A stretch of DNA of 64,000 nt from Cichorium intybus (lineage: Eukaryota > Streptophyta > Magnoliopsida > Asterales > Asteraceae): positions 85,129,382-85,193,381 of the forward strand of contig CM042016.1 in assembly GCA_023525715.1 (NCBI GenBank). The letters are read 5' to 3'. The notes below the pieces were generated by a model that was not told where the DNA came from, made no database searches, and worked only from the letters and a program-made list of their open reading frames with translations. The translations under genes and the position numbers were made by a program. Below, piece after piece: positions 48,150 through 63,071 of the stretch (positions are counted from its first letter, which is position 1; each line of letters starts with the position of its first letter).

Positions 48150-49429
48150 CTAGTTGTCGTCATCGGTGTCGGTGTCGTTGTCGTTGTCGTTTATAGGGCG
48201 ATATTTAGCGCGGACGCTTTCCCGCATCGCCAAGAAAATTTCCAAATCCTCGCCCTCGAAGTCGGATGGTTTTTTTGTCAAGAAGTCGATATCGGCGTTT
48301 CGTTGTAACTCCCGTTGCGTTTGGACAATTTGCCGTTGCGTTCTGACAATTTCTTTTTCGACCCGACCCATAATCCCGACCTTTTCGCTTTGTAATTGGA
48401 CATATCGGTCGAATTTATCGCCAAACAATTCCATAACGCTCGACTCCGAACCGGAACCCGAAGCCGCTTTCTTGTCGGCTTTTTTTGCCCGGTCTCGCCT
48501 AATCGGTCGACGGATCGGTTGGGATTCGTCTTCATCGAGATCGACGGGCTCGTCGTTCACGTCAATATAAGTTCGCCCGTCCGATTGTTGTGACGTCCCT
48601 TGGTGGACCGACCTCGATCGTTTAGTTCCCGAAGATTGCGAATCTTCGACAAGAAGCCATTTCGGTTGTTTTTTCAACTCGTTCCAAGCTTGTATATACG
48701 GGAACGCTTTCCGAGTGGGCGTTGTTGTGTCGTATTGTTTTAACGCCACGTTGAAAACGTCGAAGTCGTTGGACTCGCTTTTCCGCATATTCGAGAGATT
48801 GTTGAAGATGCCGTTAAAAGCGTTGAGCTTTAGTCGCATCTCTCGAAATTTCCCCGAAATTTTATCCATGTTCCTTTTTTTTCGCCCATAAGCTCGTAAA
48901 AAGTCGCTTGAACTTTGTTCCAAAAAGTATCAAGCGTTTGCGAGTCCCCGACGATCGGGTCAACGGAAGCGGAAATGTACGCCTTCACCAAGTTTAATTC
49001 CTCCTCTTTCGTCCAATTTGTTCTTTTTTCGCCCCCCGTTTGTTTTGCCTTCTTCCTTGCGGCCCGGCGGGTTTGGTTGTCGCTTTCCTCTTGTGTCTCT
49101 TGAACCATATCGGGAGACACCGGTTGCGGTTGCGGTGGTGGTTGTGACATCGGTGGTTGTGACATCGGTGGTTGCGATGATTGAGCTTGGAATCCTTGCT
49201 GTTGAAACGGAAACGGGGGTTGATATTGTTGATATGGGTTGAATGCCGGATATGGTTGGTGAAAAAGTGGTGGTTGTGCGATCGGAGACCCGCCTTGAAG
49301 TAAATTCATAAAACCACCGCGGGGCGATTCAAGATTCGGGTATTGACGCGGGGTCGAGTTTAATCCGAATGGATCATACTTGCGGTTTTGGTTTGAAGGT
49401 GGGGTGTTTGGATTTTTGTTCCATTGCAA
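48150..49429 (-). pseudogene. PIF/Harbinger Myb/SANT-like accessory protein, one-base frameshift
   Basis: The minus-strand frame from 49,429 starts MQWNKNPNTPPSNQNRKYDP, runs through a Pro/Gln-rich segment with PPMSQPPMSQPPPQPQP, then a SANT/trihelix start TNWTKEEELNLVKAYISAS and FWNKVQATFYELMGEKKG. It then leaves the frame. The second frame continues ISGKFREMRLKLNAFNGIFN, then a NAM-associated-like tail with KRSRSV, an acidic/basic linker, a coiled coil (EKEIVRTQRQIVQTQRELQR) and an Asp-rich end. The two overlap at an A8 run near 48,884-48,891. One missing A would explain it. Such proteins bind DNA and assist the transposase (known for the superfamily). The break may be real or a homopolymer sequencing error. 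Confidence 0.8.
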
Positions 49430-49496
49430 AAGAAGGTTGAAATTTTTTATGTTTGAGGTTAAAAAGATGAAGAAGGTGTGTGTAAAAGGTTAAAAA

Positions 49497-49500
<4 letters not shown>

Positions 49501-49564
<64 letters not shown>
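49501..49564. repeat. (TA)n microsatellite
   Basis: About 32 TA units at the left border of the nested TIR element. Confidence 0.95.
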
Positions 49565-51289
<1,725 letters not shown>

Positions 51290-52401
51290 TAATTTTAAAA
51301 AAAGGTAAATTTTTTTTTTAAAATATTCTAGCCGTTCAACGGCTATAACGGCTATATTCCTCTCGTGATGAAGCGTGAAATCGAGCACGGTGGAACACGA
51401 TCACGCCCCATCACGGTAGCACGGGGCGGTGTGCACGCCGTGATGGGTACCACCGTGTCCATCACGGCTCCTCTTCACGGTGTACTCCAAACGGTCTTAG
51501 AATTTGTCAATCGCATGTTAAGGAATTGTTGGAAGATTTAAAGGACATTTGGTACAAAGTTGGAATTATCAAATATTCAAGAATATACGAATATGTTTGT
51601 TTGATATTTGGAAAGGTTTAACATTTTGGTTAGTTAAATCTAAAGGTTTACATAAAGTGCTAGTTTAAAAGTGAAACAAAACTTGATTTGGTTTCATTGG
51701 TAAATTGTGAAAGATTGGAATGGAATTGTGAATTTCACCCTTAATGGGACAATTATTTTATGTACACAATAGTGTAGATGTTAATATAGAATTGAATTGG
51801 TTAGCCATTTATGAAGCGTTTGAAGCATATTAGTGTCAAGTGAACATGAAATAACATGTTCTGCAACAGTTTCTATTTTTAGAAACTTAATTCATGGAGT
51901 TTTGTCAAAACGGTATAAATGAGTAAAAACAACTATGTTTTGACATCTAACTATGTTAATGAACCGGTAGAATTGTAAAAAGTATAATGTTGCCAAACTA
52001 AGATTCTAGAATTCGAAAATACCATTTTTTTGTCAAAATAGGACAAAAGGTTATAATTGTCCAAAATGGTTTTTATGCTTTAAGACCCATACTTAGCCCC
52101 CATAATGAACTTAGATAATTACTAAAAGTAGTCTAGAAGGAGTAGACAAATTTTGTATGTTTACTTGCAAAGTAAGTTCTAATCTTCTATTAATTTAATA
52201 GAGATTTGATGGACGCTTGGAAGCAAGGAAAGTCTAGAGAAAGCGGATTAGTGTAGCTAGACGTACCTAGCTACTAAGGTGAGTACATGTGGCATTTTCC
52301 CATTTTGGGGTACATGGCAAAAAGTTTATAAAGTTTTATATGACTTTCAATGTGAAGTGTTTTATCATCTAGTCATAATTACAAAAGTTTACGTAAACAT
52401 G

Positions 52402-52715
52402 TATGAAAGAATGTTTTGGCGTTTAGCCTATTAAAGTTATGAAAGAATGTTTTGGCATTTAGCCTATAATGTTATGAAAGAATGTTTTGGCGTTTAGCCT
52501 ATAAATGTTATGAAAGAATGTTTTTTGACATTTAGCCTATAAATGTTATGAAATAATGTTTTTTGACATTTAGCCTATAAAAGTTATGAAAGAATGTTTT
52601 GGCGTTTAGCCTTTGAAAGTTATGAAAGAATGTTTTGGCATTGAGCCTTATGTTGTTACGAAAGAATGTTTTATTGATATGAAATAATGTTTTTGGCATT
52701 TAGCCGTAATGAGTA
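52402..52715. repeat. About 36-bp minisatellite in the solo LTR
   Basis: Eight to nine copies of 'tatgaaagaatgttttggcR' + 'tttagcctataaagt', with TTTTTTGACA variants in two copies. Confidence 0.9.
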
Positions 52716-52904
52716 TTTGAGCAAATGATTGACAATAAGCAAAGTTATGTTTTTGAATGACTGGTATCTTGAAGCAAGCAATGTAAAGAAATGTGAATGA
52801 AAGGATAATGTTGTCCCAGGCAATGATGTTCTCCAAAGGGACTATAGAGGAATCTACTGGGACGGTACCACTATCTTCGTGAAGTAGATGTCCTAAGCTA
52901 ATGA

Positions 52905-53145
52905 TGCCAGGATGGACTGATCAAGTTCTTTCCATTCAGGTTTAGACGTGGCGTATCACCAAGAGTGATTAATGCCCTAAGTATAAAAAGCAAGCATGTT
53001 GAGATACCAGTCAAAGCATGTGATAAAATGCTGAGGTGGTTTGATTATGTTCTTATCATCTCAGTATAGACTTGGGGTATCACCAAGAGTGATTAAGACC
53101 TTAAGTATAAAAATCCAATTGTGTTAAGATGCCAGTCAAGCTAAA
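52905..53145. repeat. Direct repeat, about 125 bp apart, in the solo LTR
   Basis: 'ggtatcaccaagagtgatta' followed by 'ctaagtataaaaa', then 'aagatgccagtca', occurs twice (about 52,956 and 53,076 onward), each after 'atctcagtatagac'/'attcaggtttagac'. Non-coding. Confidence 0.7.
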
Positions 53146-53729
53146 GGAAAGAAAAAGAAAAGTTTTGTGTTACTAGCTTTCTTAGTTGATATGTTTGAAA
53201 GTCTTTGAAAGTAAAATATAATTCTATGTTGTTACAAAAGGTTTGACAGCAAGCGTTATTATATGATTGGCTTAAAATGGTTTTGAAAGTGACCAAGTTA
53301 TGCTTATAAATGTTTTGTGTCCAAACCTATATAGCTCACGAGACGTTTCGTCTTACGTATTTTATTTATGCCATGTATCCAAGGTTCTAGACACGAGGGA
53401 TAGAAGCAGGTAGATGACCCGAAGGAATTGGGATTTTAGAAGGAGTGAGATTTGGCCGATGTAACGATTTGTATCCTAACGTGCTTTCTATGGTGTAGTA
53501 TGATATGGAGTTCTAACCCCCGAAGTTGTTTAAACATTTTTAAAATTTAAATGTTTTTGTTGGGACCGAAATTTTAAGACATGCTTTTATGTCATGAGAA
53601 AAGTTTTTAAAAGTTGACATTTTGTCAGTTAATGTTTTTATAAAATATTACATTTCTCAAAGTGTATAAAAGATCGGGGTGTTACAGTACAGGCGTCACC
53701 ATTTCATTTAAACTAATGGATTGAGGATT

Positions 53730-54105
53730 CACTACAAGAAAAGTCTTTCTTAGTGACCACGTTTTTAGTGACGACCAGAATTTTGGTTACTAAAAGCATT
53801 ATTTAGTCACCATATAGTAAGTCGTCACTGAAATTTGGTAATGTTACAAATTTAGTGACTAAAAATAGTGGTCACCACATTAAAAGCTTAGTGACAAAAT
53901 AGGTGGTCAATATATTGGAGAATTAGTGACCAAAAACAATGGTCACTAAGTATTTTTTTTTTTTTGTTTTTATACTACAATAAACCCTAAAATAAAATAA
54001 TTTTTTTCAAATGTTATTACACATATTAGTGACAAAAAAGGTGGTCACTATATTAGATGATTAATGACCAAAAATAGCGGTCACTAAGTATTTTTTGTTT
54101 TTAGA
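53730..54105 (+). mobile_element. CACTA (En/Spm-like) element end
   Basis: CACTACAAGAAAAGTC followed by a cluster of subterminal repeats TTAGTGAC / GTCACTAA in both directions (53,751-54,090) is the hallmark of plant CACTA termini. No TTCTTGTAGTG opposite end is found in the window, so the element is truncated or its far end has diverged. Confidence 0.75.
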
Positions 54106-54771
54106 CTTCCCTAAAAGTTATGCAAAATCATTATTTTACATGCAATTTCATGCAAACACAAATAACCAAGATGTAAGAAAGTAAAATATTCACAAAAATA
54201 TAAGATGATTGTTGATAATTTAAGATGATAATCAATGTTCTTTCGTCTACCAAAAATGACAAAAACAAGTTAAAAAACATTACATATTGAAGATCTTTTT
54301 ATTTTTTTACCCACTAGCTTTATGTAATATTGAATACATTTTCCAGTGGAAAATATTTTTCGGAATAGATATTTTGGATAAAAAAGTATATTTTGAATCA
54401 AAAATATGCATTTCGAATTTTGAAGTTGTTCTTCAAAGGGATAATGACTTGTAAGGGTAACGTACTTCTGAAATTGTTCACATTTGGTCACTGAATTTTT
54501 TTTTGTGCTTGGTTTACCCATGAGATTTTTCAAATTGTTCATATTATACCATTATGACCGGTGATAGAAGGTTTATTTTGATTTGGAATCCTACGTGGCA
54601 TCCTATAAGACTTATAAGGGTAACGAACTTTTAAAATTGTTCACATTTGGTCACTGAACTTATTTTTATGCTTGATTTACCCATAAACTTTTTAAAATTG
54701 TTTATATTATACCCTTATGACCGATGATAGAAAGTTTGCGCTGATTTGACATCCGGCGTGACATCAGAAAG

Positions 54772-55260
<489 letters not shown>

Positions 55261-55635
55261 TCAGAAAGCTGAGACATAAATAAAGGCCGGTGGTTTTCAG
55301 TTGGGGTTTAGATGTCGAATCAGCACAAACTTTCTATTATTGGTCATATGGGTATAATATGAAAATTTTTAAAAAGTTTATGGGTAAATCAAGTAAAAAA
55401 ATAAGTTCAGTGACCAAGTGTGAACAATTTTAGAAGTTCGTTACCCTTCCAAGTCTTATAGGATGCCACGTAGGATTCCAAATCAGCATAAACCTTCTAT
55501 CACCGGTCATAATAGTATAATGTGAACAATTTTAAAAAGTTTATGGGTAAATCAAGCACAAAAATAAGTTCAGTGACCAAATGTGAACAATTTCAAAAGT
55601 TCGTTACCCTTATAAGTCATTATCCCTTCTTCAAA

Positions 55636-56164
55636 ACTTACACCAAAAAGCCGAGTTCAAACTTTAAAATAGAGACTGGATAATCGTTTCGATAGAAAAA
55701 TATTGTTCAATTATTAAACTCTCAACAATACTGTGGTCACTTTCGTTTTTTCAAAGTTTTTGTCAAAATTGCAAATGACACTAGCGGACATGCCTAATCA
55801 CTGCCAAAATCAAAATTTTTTGGTCAAAATTACCCTCTCGTTGAAAACCTTTCCCAATCAGACGTAAGCCCTACGACACGACGTAAACGCACAAGCTACT
55901 CCTTCTCTACTTCGTCGTCGGCACCACCATCTCGCCATCTCCGCCATCGTGCAACGTTGTCGTCGCTCTATGCTACGACGTTGCAGACTCGAACGCAAAA
56001 GCCTGTTAAAGCTCATATTCTCGAACTCACTCCAGATTCAGGCTCGAACTCTCCAAGGTACGATTCTCTTCTCTCTAAAAACATGTGATTTGAGCCCTAA
56101 TCATAAGATATCGTAAGCAGAGATTGCCATTTTAAGACACTAGACACAATCTTCCATCTCCTTT
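55636..56164 (+). other. Possible 5' region of the FRIGIDA-like fragment
   Basis: C-rich, coding-looking text at 55,860-56,060 ends at AAGGTACGATT, a plausible donor. No start codon or recognisable peptide can be defended. Confidence 0.3.
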
Positions 56165-56165
56165 A

Positions 56166-56594
56166 CGCTGTGTTCTTGAGTTCAATAATAAAGGGGAGGG
56201 AAGGGAGGGTAATGGAAGGGAGAGAAATGGAAGGAAATGGAATGAAAATTCAAAAAATTCATTGTGTTCTTGAGTTGGAAGGAGATGGAAGGGAATAGAA
56301 GGGAAGTCATGTTCTTAAGTATAAAGGAAAGGGAAGGAAATTAACATTTTTACATCTTACCCTTCATTTTAGAAATAAAGTAGTTGCTGGAGGGGTAAAG
56401 AAGTAATTTCCATCATTTCCCTTCCTTCCCCTCCCAAAAAATGGGATGGTAACTCTTGTTTGTATTTTTCTTCCCCTTCCCTTCCATCCCCTTCCATTCC
56501 ATTCTTTAAAAAAAAAACTCAAGAATATAATTCATCCATTTTTCCCTTCCTTTCCCTTCCATTCCACTCCTATAAAAAACTCGAGAACATAGCG
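56166..56594. mobile_element. Tourist-like hairpin MITE, TTA target duplication
   Basis: CGCTGTGTTCTTGAGTT and AACTCGAGAACATAGCG are inverted ends with TTA on each side (56,163-56,165; 56,595-56,597). The arms are purine-rich (GGAAGGGAAGG) and pyrimidine-rich mirror stretches, so the whole 430 bp can fold back. Confidence 0.75.
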
Positions 56595-57091
56595 TTAAGC
56601 TTTACCAAATCCACGCTCCAAGTCCACCCCTCGTGAAGAAGAAGATGTACCAAAATACATCATATCTTCATCGCGACTCTCAAATCCCCTACTCACAAAT
56701 CAAAGTGCCTGATACTAAATTTAATTGCTGATCGAATCTGAGTGAATCAGATTCCCTGCTATCTAACCCGTATTCATCTATGCTATCCATACCATACACT
56801 AAAATTAGAGGTGAAAAATCTTCAAAATGGAATTTCCTTCTCCATCAAAAGATAAACTGATTGGTTTCTGGTCTTCTCCTAGACCTCAAATGAACTTTGA
56901 TACTTATGCTTGCTGGAGTACAAGTCCTTCAGCAGCCGATTAGATGTTTGCATCTTTTTCCCTATTAGCTGGTTATGCACTATACGATTACACAAACTTC
57001 ACAGAACAAGTCATATGCTTAAATTTATTCTCAGGTATGCGTGGAAATTGGACAAAATAGTAATCTATTGATTTTGATTTCTTGTTTTCAG

Positions 57092-57309
57092 GTGTAATTG
57101 ATGTGTTGGTGAATAGTGGAAGGCATATCGATGCCGTTAAATTAGCATTTTCTTTTGAGCTTACACAAAAATTTTCTCCAGTTTCATTATTGAAATCATA
57201 CTTAACAGACGCAAGGAGAATCCCTTCATCTACCAAATCAGGACATTTGTCTCCTGCACTTGTTCTTTCCTCATCCTCTATCATTAAATTATATTTTTGG
57301 TCCCATTAG
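57092..57309 (+). pseudogene. FRIGIDA-like protein fragment (one exon)
   Basis: After CTTGTTTTCAG the frame reads GVIDVLVNSGRHIDAVKLAF, then SFELTQKFSPVSLLKSYLTD and ARRIPSSTKSGHLSPA. This is the conserved central block of plant FRIGIDA-like (FRL) proteins, whose founding member FRIGIDA acts as a scaffold promoting FLC transcription. Beyond SPA the sequence degrades to hydrophobic codons and a stop at 57,307. No flanking FRL exons are recognisable, so this is an isolated remnant between MITEs and an LTR element. Confidence 0.85.
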
Positions 57310-58058
57310 TTTTCTTTGGTATTAGAAAAGAGCAACTGTTCTAAATTTCCTAATAAGTATTAGAAAAGTCCCTAAAATCACATGATTATGTTGTTATCCC
57401 ATTAGCTTCCTTTGGTATCAAAAACAGGAACACAATTGGTATATATGTGCAAATGAATTGAATCCCAATCCCAAAACTAAGATTATCAAAAGGACCCAAG
57501 AATTGTTTCTTGACATGAAGAGTGTAAATAGAGTCCCTTATATTCCAGGTTGTAAGACCTATTTTCTTCTTGAGATGCTTATTAAGGTAAGTAGAGTAAT
57601 TACCTTACAGTTGTTATGGTTCTAGCTATGAGTTGCGTAGAGTCGTGTGCCAATCATTTATGAATGCCTTTGAGTTTTGAGTTTTTTGATGAGTAAGAAG
57701 AGGTTGAAACCTTTCTTATGTACTAATCTTGGTGTGATCAAGAGTTTTGAGTTTTTTGATGAGTAAGAAGAGGTTGAAACCTTTCTTATGTACTAATCTT
57801 GGTGTGATCAAGATTAGTTAGGTTGTTGTATGAGTTTGGGTGGTTAGAAACCTATTTGGGAGAAGTTTGAGCTTTAAAAGTGCCAAAAAGAGGCTACATG
57901 GGTCGTGTAAAAAGGTTTTAGAAATCAATCTGAGACACTTCCAGACTTATACGCGTCATGTAAGTCTACACGGGGCGTGTAGAGTTTGTTCAGAAACCAT
58001 GCAGTGGGTCGAAACAGGGTTAAACGGGGCGTGCAAACCGAAACGGGGCCTGCAGGCC

Positions 58059-58121
58059 ACATTAGCGACGCTAATGTGGGACATTAGTGACGCTAATGTG
58101 TGACATTAGCGATGCTAATGT
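58059..58121. repeat. Three tandem 19-bp palindromes
   Basis: ACATTAGCGACGCTAATGT is a perfect odd palindrome. It is followed at exact 22-bp steps by two copies with one arm change each (58,081-58,099; 58,103-58,121). The other LTR has only one, imperfect copy (63,557-63,575). Confidence 0.9.
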
Positions 58122-59047
58122 ACCTGCAGACCCATATAAATTACAATAAAACCCCCCTTTCGAGCAGAAAAATCTCTTTTTCGATTTTTAGTGCAAAATA
58201 TGGCAAATTTGTGTCAAATTAAACCTGGAGACTCGTGAGAAAGCATAGAGAGACGTGGATCTAGCCCCGTAAATGCATTCTTGATTCCTAATTCATCAAT
58301 GTGAGTAATTTGTTGGTTTGGGGGTTTTCAAACCCTAGTTTTAAATCTCGTGATTTAGCTATATATTGTTATATATGTTGTAAGTAGATTGTTAGTGGAT
58401 GTCTTTAGAGTTATTAGTTTGATTATTGTCGAGTTTCTACGGTTGAATGAGTAGAACCGCGGATTTGGGGGTTTTGGTAAATATAGAATTGACATTTACC
58501 GTTTATACTCCTTTTTCACTTTCAATTTATACATCTTTGAGACAGATGTTATTGAGATGATTGTGGATACTAGAGAATTGATTTAGACTATGGTGATACG
58601 ATCAAGTCTAGCGAACAAAAGTTCGGTATGCATAATTTGGGGATTTCACATGATATCAGGTGAGTACTCTCTAGTACTTAAGTGGAGTTTTACCTTGTTG
58701 TAGGTTAGATATGTGCATATGTGTTATGTTGATATAGTTACAATCTGATAGAGGAGTAAACTGTTATTGCGAATAATAATAATAATAGAGTTGAGCATAC
58801 ATATTGATTATATATACCGAGTAAATACTAATGTAATCGTATTAAAGAGTTTTGAGTCGATTTGTATAGCCAAGAGAGCTATTGAGCTAGAGTATAACCG
58901 GTTGCGAAACGAGTATATACATATGAAATGACTATGATTGAATTTGTGAGAAGTATCAAGTATGATACTTTCTGAGAAGTCTATAGTTACTAATATTTAA
59001 CTGGTGTTGTAAAGTTAATGTGGTTGCAGTTTTCAGAGATAGAGAGA

Positions 59048-59170
<123 letters not shown>

Positions 59171-59500
59171 GCTAATGAGATTTGAGAAAAGAGTTGGAGA
59201 TTACTCATTAAGCTTTTTATAAGCTTACACTTAAGTGTTATGTTGTTTTATATATATATATCTGTAGTTGTGACAGGGGAACGCATGTGATATAGAGAGA
59301 CGGACAACTTAGAGCCTGTCCTTTAGTCGTGTTGTATTTTTATTTGTAATGTCTGGTCTACGTTGTATGGACCTTTTGTGTAATTAATCATTTTGATAAC
59401 ATATTGTTTCCATGGTTTGAGTATAAGTATGCCCATCTTAATGTGTTATTGTTTGAAAATTTTTGGATGTATCTTGTATGAGAATCTGGGTGTTTCAAGT

Positions 59501-59512
59501 TGGTATTAGAGC
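59501..59512 (+). promoter_or_regulatory. Degenerate primer binding site
   Basis: TGGTATTAGAGC, one change from the tRNA-iMet complement TGGTATCAGAGC, three bases after the LTR. Confidence 0.7.
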
Positions 59513-60767
59513 ATAGGTTTAAGTGAACTAGGTCTTTGAGTGTAGAGTCCTAGACTTGAACCGAGTAGAGAGAGCCCCTCTCACATGCTTGGAAAAAGAT
59601 ACTGCTGCAGATTTTAGTTTATGAGTTAGGTATAACTGTTATGTTATATTTGTTATTGTTATATTGTTTGTGTGAATATAGGTATGGAGACAGATCAGGG
59701 CGAGTTGATAAATTGGTCACATCCGATTAGACCTACGGTGGATGATGAGACGAGATTTTGGTTGATATGAGATATCAACTAATGAGAAAACGAGAATTTC
59801 AGTTGATAATGATATGCCAGCAAAATATGAGATGAGATACTAATTGAGATGAAATCTCAACTGATGGCGAGATTCTAACTAATGATGAGATGAGATCCCG
59901 GTTAAGGTGAAATTCCAACTAATGATGAGAAAGAGTATGAGCATAAGCCGAGCATGAGTTAAGAGTTGAGATATGTGAGTGTAGCCGATTACACTCCAGA
60001 GTTTAGAGCCGAAGTACGCAAGCTTCAGCTAATGAGGAGACGATATTTTTGTTGCTACGAGGTATGTAAGTAACTTTACTTAAAATGTTAGTTGTAACGT
60101 GTTACATGTGTTTAATTGTTGATAATACATGTTGTAGAATATGTGTATAATGTATGGACACATAAAAGATTAATTGAAATTACATATGTTAGAGAATTGT
60201 GATTATAAAGTGTAGTAACCGGCATCGAGATGAGAATCTCGTGTCCACTTGAGGTAAGGTTTACATATCACATAACGAGTGCTTTGTGATTATGTATAAT
60301 TGATATTATAAGTGGTTGCTTGGCGAATACTTAGCAACCATGGACAAGATTGTATAAAGAGTATATACATGATGAAAAATATATGAATTATGATATTGTA
60401 TATATATTGCTTGTTGTTTCATAGATGTGACGAGATTTCTATGTACGAGTACTTTGTGGTTGAGACCACATATTTTGTGGGCTACATAAATAGTTTTATG
60501 ATTGATCAAAATGAATGAGATAGCCAAAAGAGTATGAATTTAGAAACATTGTGAGTGTGTGGTTGAATGCACACTATACCTGATTGTGAGTTGGTATGTT
60601 GAGTATTGAGTTTTTATGACTTAAAATCGTCAGAAAATGAGATATTTGTGACAGAGATGTCAGAGGACATTTGAGTAACCACATAAAGAGTACTTTTTGG
60701 TATAATTGAGAGAACCTAGAGTGGTTCATGTAGGCCTTATTGGCCTAGAGATTGAGTTAATTGCCTA

Positions 60768-61035
60768 GTAAATGTGGTTGAGACCACATATTTTATGGGG
60801 CCACATATTGAGTAAATGTGGTTGAGACCACATATTTTATGGGGCCATATATCGAGTAAATGTGGTTGAGACCACATATTTTGTGGAGCCACATATCGAG
60901 TAAAGTGGTTGAGACTACATATTTTGTGGGGCCACATAACGAGTAAATGTGATTAAGACAACATATTCTGTGGGGTAACATATTGAGTAGTTGAGGTTGA
61001 GACCACATATATTTGTGGAACCATATAACGAGTAC
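60768..61035. repeat. 44-bp tandem repeat
   Basis: Six units at 43-44-bp steps: 'gtaaatgtggttgagaccac' 'atattttRtggggccacata' 'tcga'. Single related units lie upstream (about 60,258, 60,460 and 60,675) with 'cacataacgagt'. The apparent open frames on the minus strand (60,737-61,071) are only this repeat translated. Confidence 0.9.
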
Positions 61036-63071
61036 CTTATGGTTAGAGTAGTGACGACCTTTGTGACTCAAACAAAAGGAGGAGTGATGGTGAGTCTTTA
61101 TGGCTCGAGACGGTAAGGGAGACCCGCTAGAGTCAAAGAGGAGATGGATTGAAATCAGATAATGGTACGAGGTACCATGATTTGATTAGAGGACGGTATG
61201 AGATAGCTTGACACAACGCTAAGGCAGAGTGGTATCGCAGTCTTGTGCTTGTGTGTAGACAGACATGTACTTTATGGTGATGTAGAGTAATGAGATATGT
61301 ACTATCCTTGAGTGTGGATATATATATGAAAATAACGGTAAGCTTGTGTGGCTTGAAACCTTACGAGTTGAGAAAAGAACGAATCAGAGGCTGAATAACA
61401 GTATAAAGGTACTGTGAGATAATATAGTGAGTTATACTATTGAGAAGTGTTGCTGTGAGTAAGTGTGTTTGTCATGTAGCCGTGTTGAGAATGTGTGAGA
61501 TTTCTTGCATGTTGAATGAGATAGAGTTTTATAAATACATGATGAGAAGATATGAGTTAAAAAGAGGAGGAAAGTAATTATGATTGTGATTGATAGGATT
61601 CATTCCTTAGCAATCAAAACAATTACTGCCAATGAGAGAAATGTGTGAATGTCAAAATGATAAAACTATTTATTCGTATGAGACGATGGATAGTAGATTT
61701 TGTTATAATAATCTTGAGTTATTTCTTGAGATTAACGAGTTAGTCGGGTGATGAGATATGATCTCACTGTAGAGATTGCGGTGTTGGTTATTATTATTTT
61801 TCCTTGTGAGTTGTTTGTAGAGATTACAGAGAGCCGTATGTATGTACGATTTATTTGTGTGTAGAGGTTACGGAGAGCCGTATGTATGTCAGAATGTGAA
61901 TAAAAAAAGAGAAGAGAAAATTTTAATGTATGACATGAATGAGTTCATGACCTCCATGGTTTCGCTTGAGATCCCGTTTCTCTTCTTCTTTTTATCAGTG
62001 GCTCCAGTGCCGAATTTCTTGGGAAGTTTCTTACGCCCTTCTTAGTTGGCCTTTTCTCTACAGACTCCCCCTCTACCTTTGGTATCGTTGTGGGAATTGA
62101 ATTTTGAGGAGGGAGTTTAATTTATCGAAGAGAGGAAGATGTGTTCATAGTTTTATTTGATGGTGAAATTATTAAGTCTATTAAGACTAATAATTGAGTG
62201 AGAATATGATGGAACGAATGAGTATATCAAGAGAAACAACATGAGGTATGTTGTTGAACTGAGATGAAGAGGAGCCATTCTTGGTTGAGGATTGTGAGTT
62301 GTATATTGGGTGAAAACCTAATATGTGTGCTGAGGTGGAAGCAAAGATAAATGAGCTTTTGGAGAAGTTGTAATCGATCTTGGAGATAAGACAACTGATA
62401 GGAGTCTTATGTGACCAAAGGGTCGAGGGTTAAATACCAATTTAGAGGAGACGTGAGTGAAACTCGAGATAGTTTATGATATTTTATTATTTTTGGATTT
62501 ACATCCTAGTGTTGATGAGTTATGTAACATGAGTGAGACAATTAAATGTATGTGTCTTTTATGTTGTATGAGTGTTTCTCCTACTCTGAACAATGAAAAT
62601 GTGCATGTTGGAGAAATCAATAACTGGCATGCTGTTATTGCAGGATTAATTGAGAGAGAGAATGAGCTTGAAATCGGTGAGACTGTTTTTCTTATTGAGT
62701 TAGAGTAAATTATTTCAATGAGATTTGAAACGGAAGTTGAATCCCAAATAGTTAATTGAGATTAGTATTATAGAGAGAGTGAATGGTACGTGGAGAATAT
62801 GAGTCGATGTGAGCCGTAGATATGAGTGTATGTAAATGATGATAGTGGTTGGAGTATCACTTGAGGATTGAGGTGAGATACCTTGGTGAGGACAAAGCTA
62901 AAACGTAGGGTCTGCCCTGAAAAAGTAAATACTTGCCTACGTCGCAATGATGATAGCCAATATGGCTATAAAGATCATTTTATGAGGATGATGGCGGGCG
63001 TTAGCTATATTATGAGTTAATGAGATGTGATAGTATGTACATGTCATATGAGCTGACGAGAGGATAAAACT

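Noticed and set aside
48154..48593. Plus-strand frames opposite the PIF accessory gene
   Set aside because: Shadows of the minus-strand coding region.
60737..61071. Repetitive minus-strand frames with CGLNH/VVSTT repeats, superficially like a Cys/His protein
   Set aside because: They are exactly the 44-bp satellite translated in two frames.
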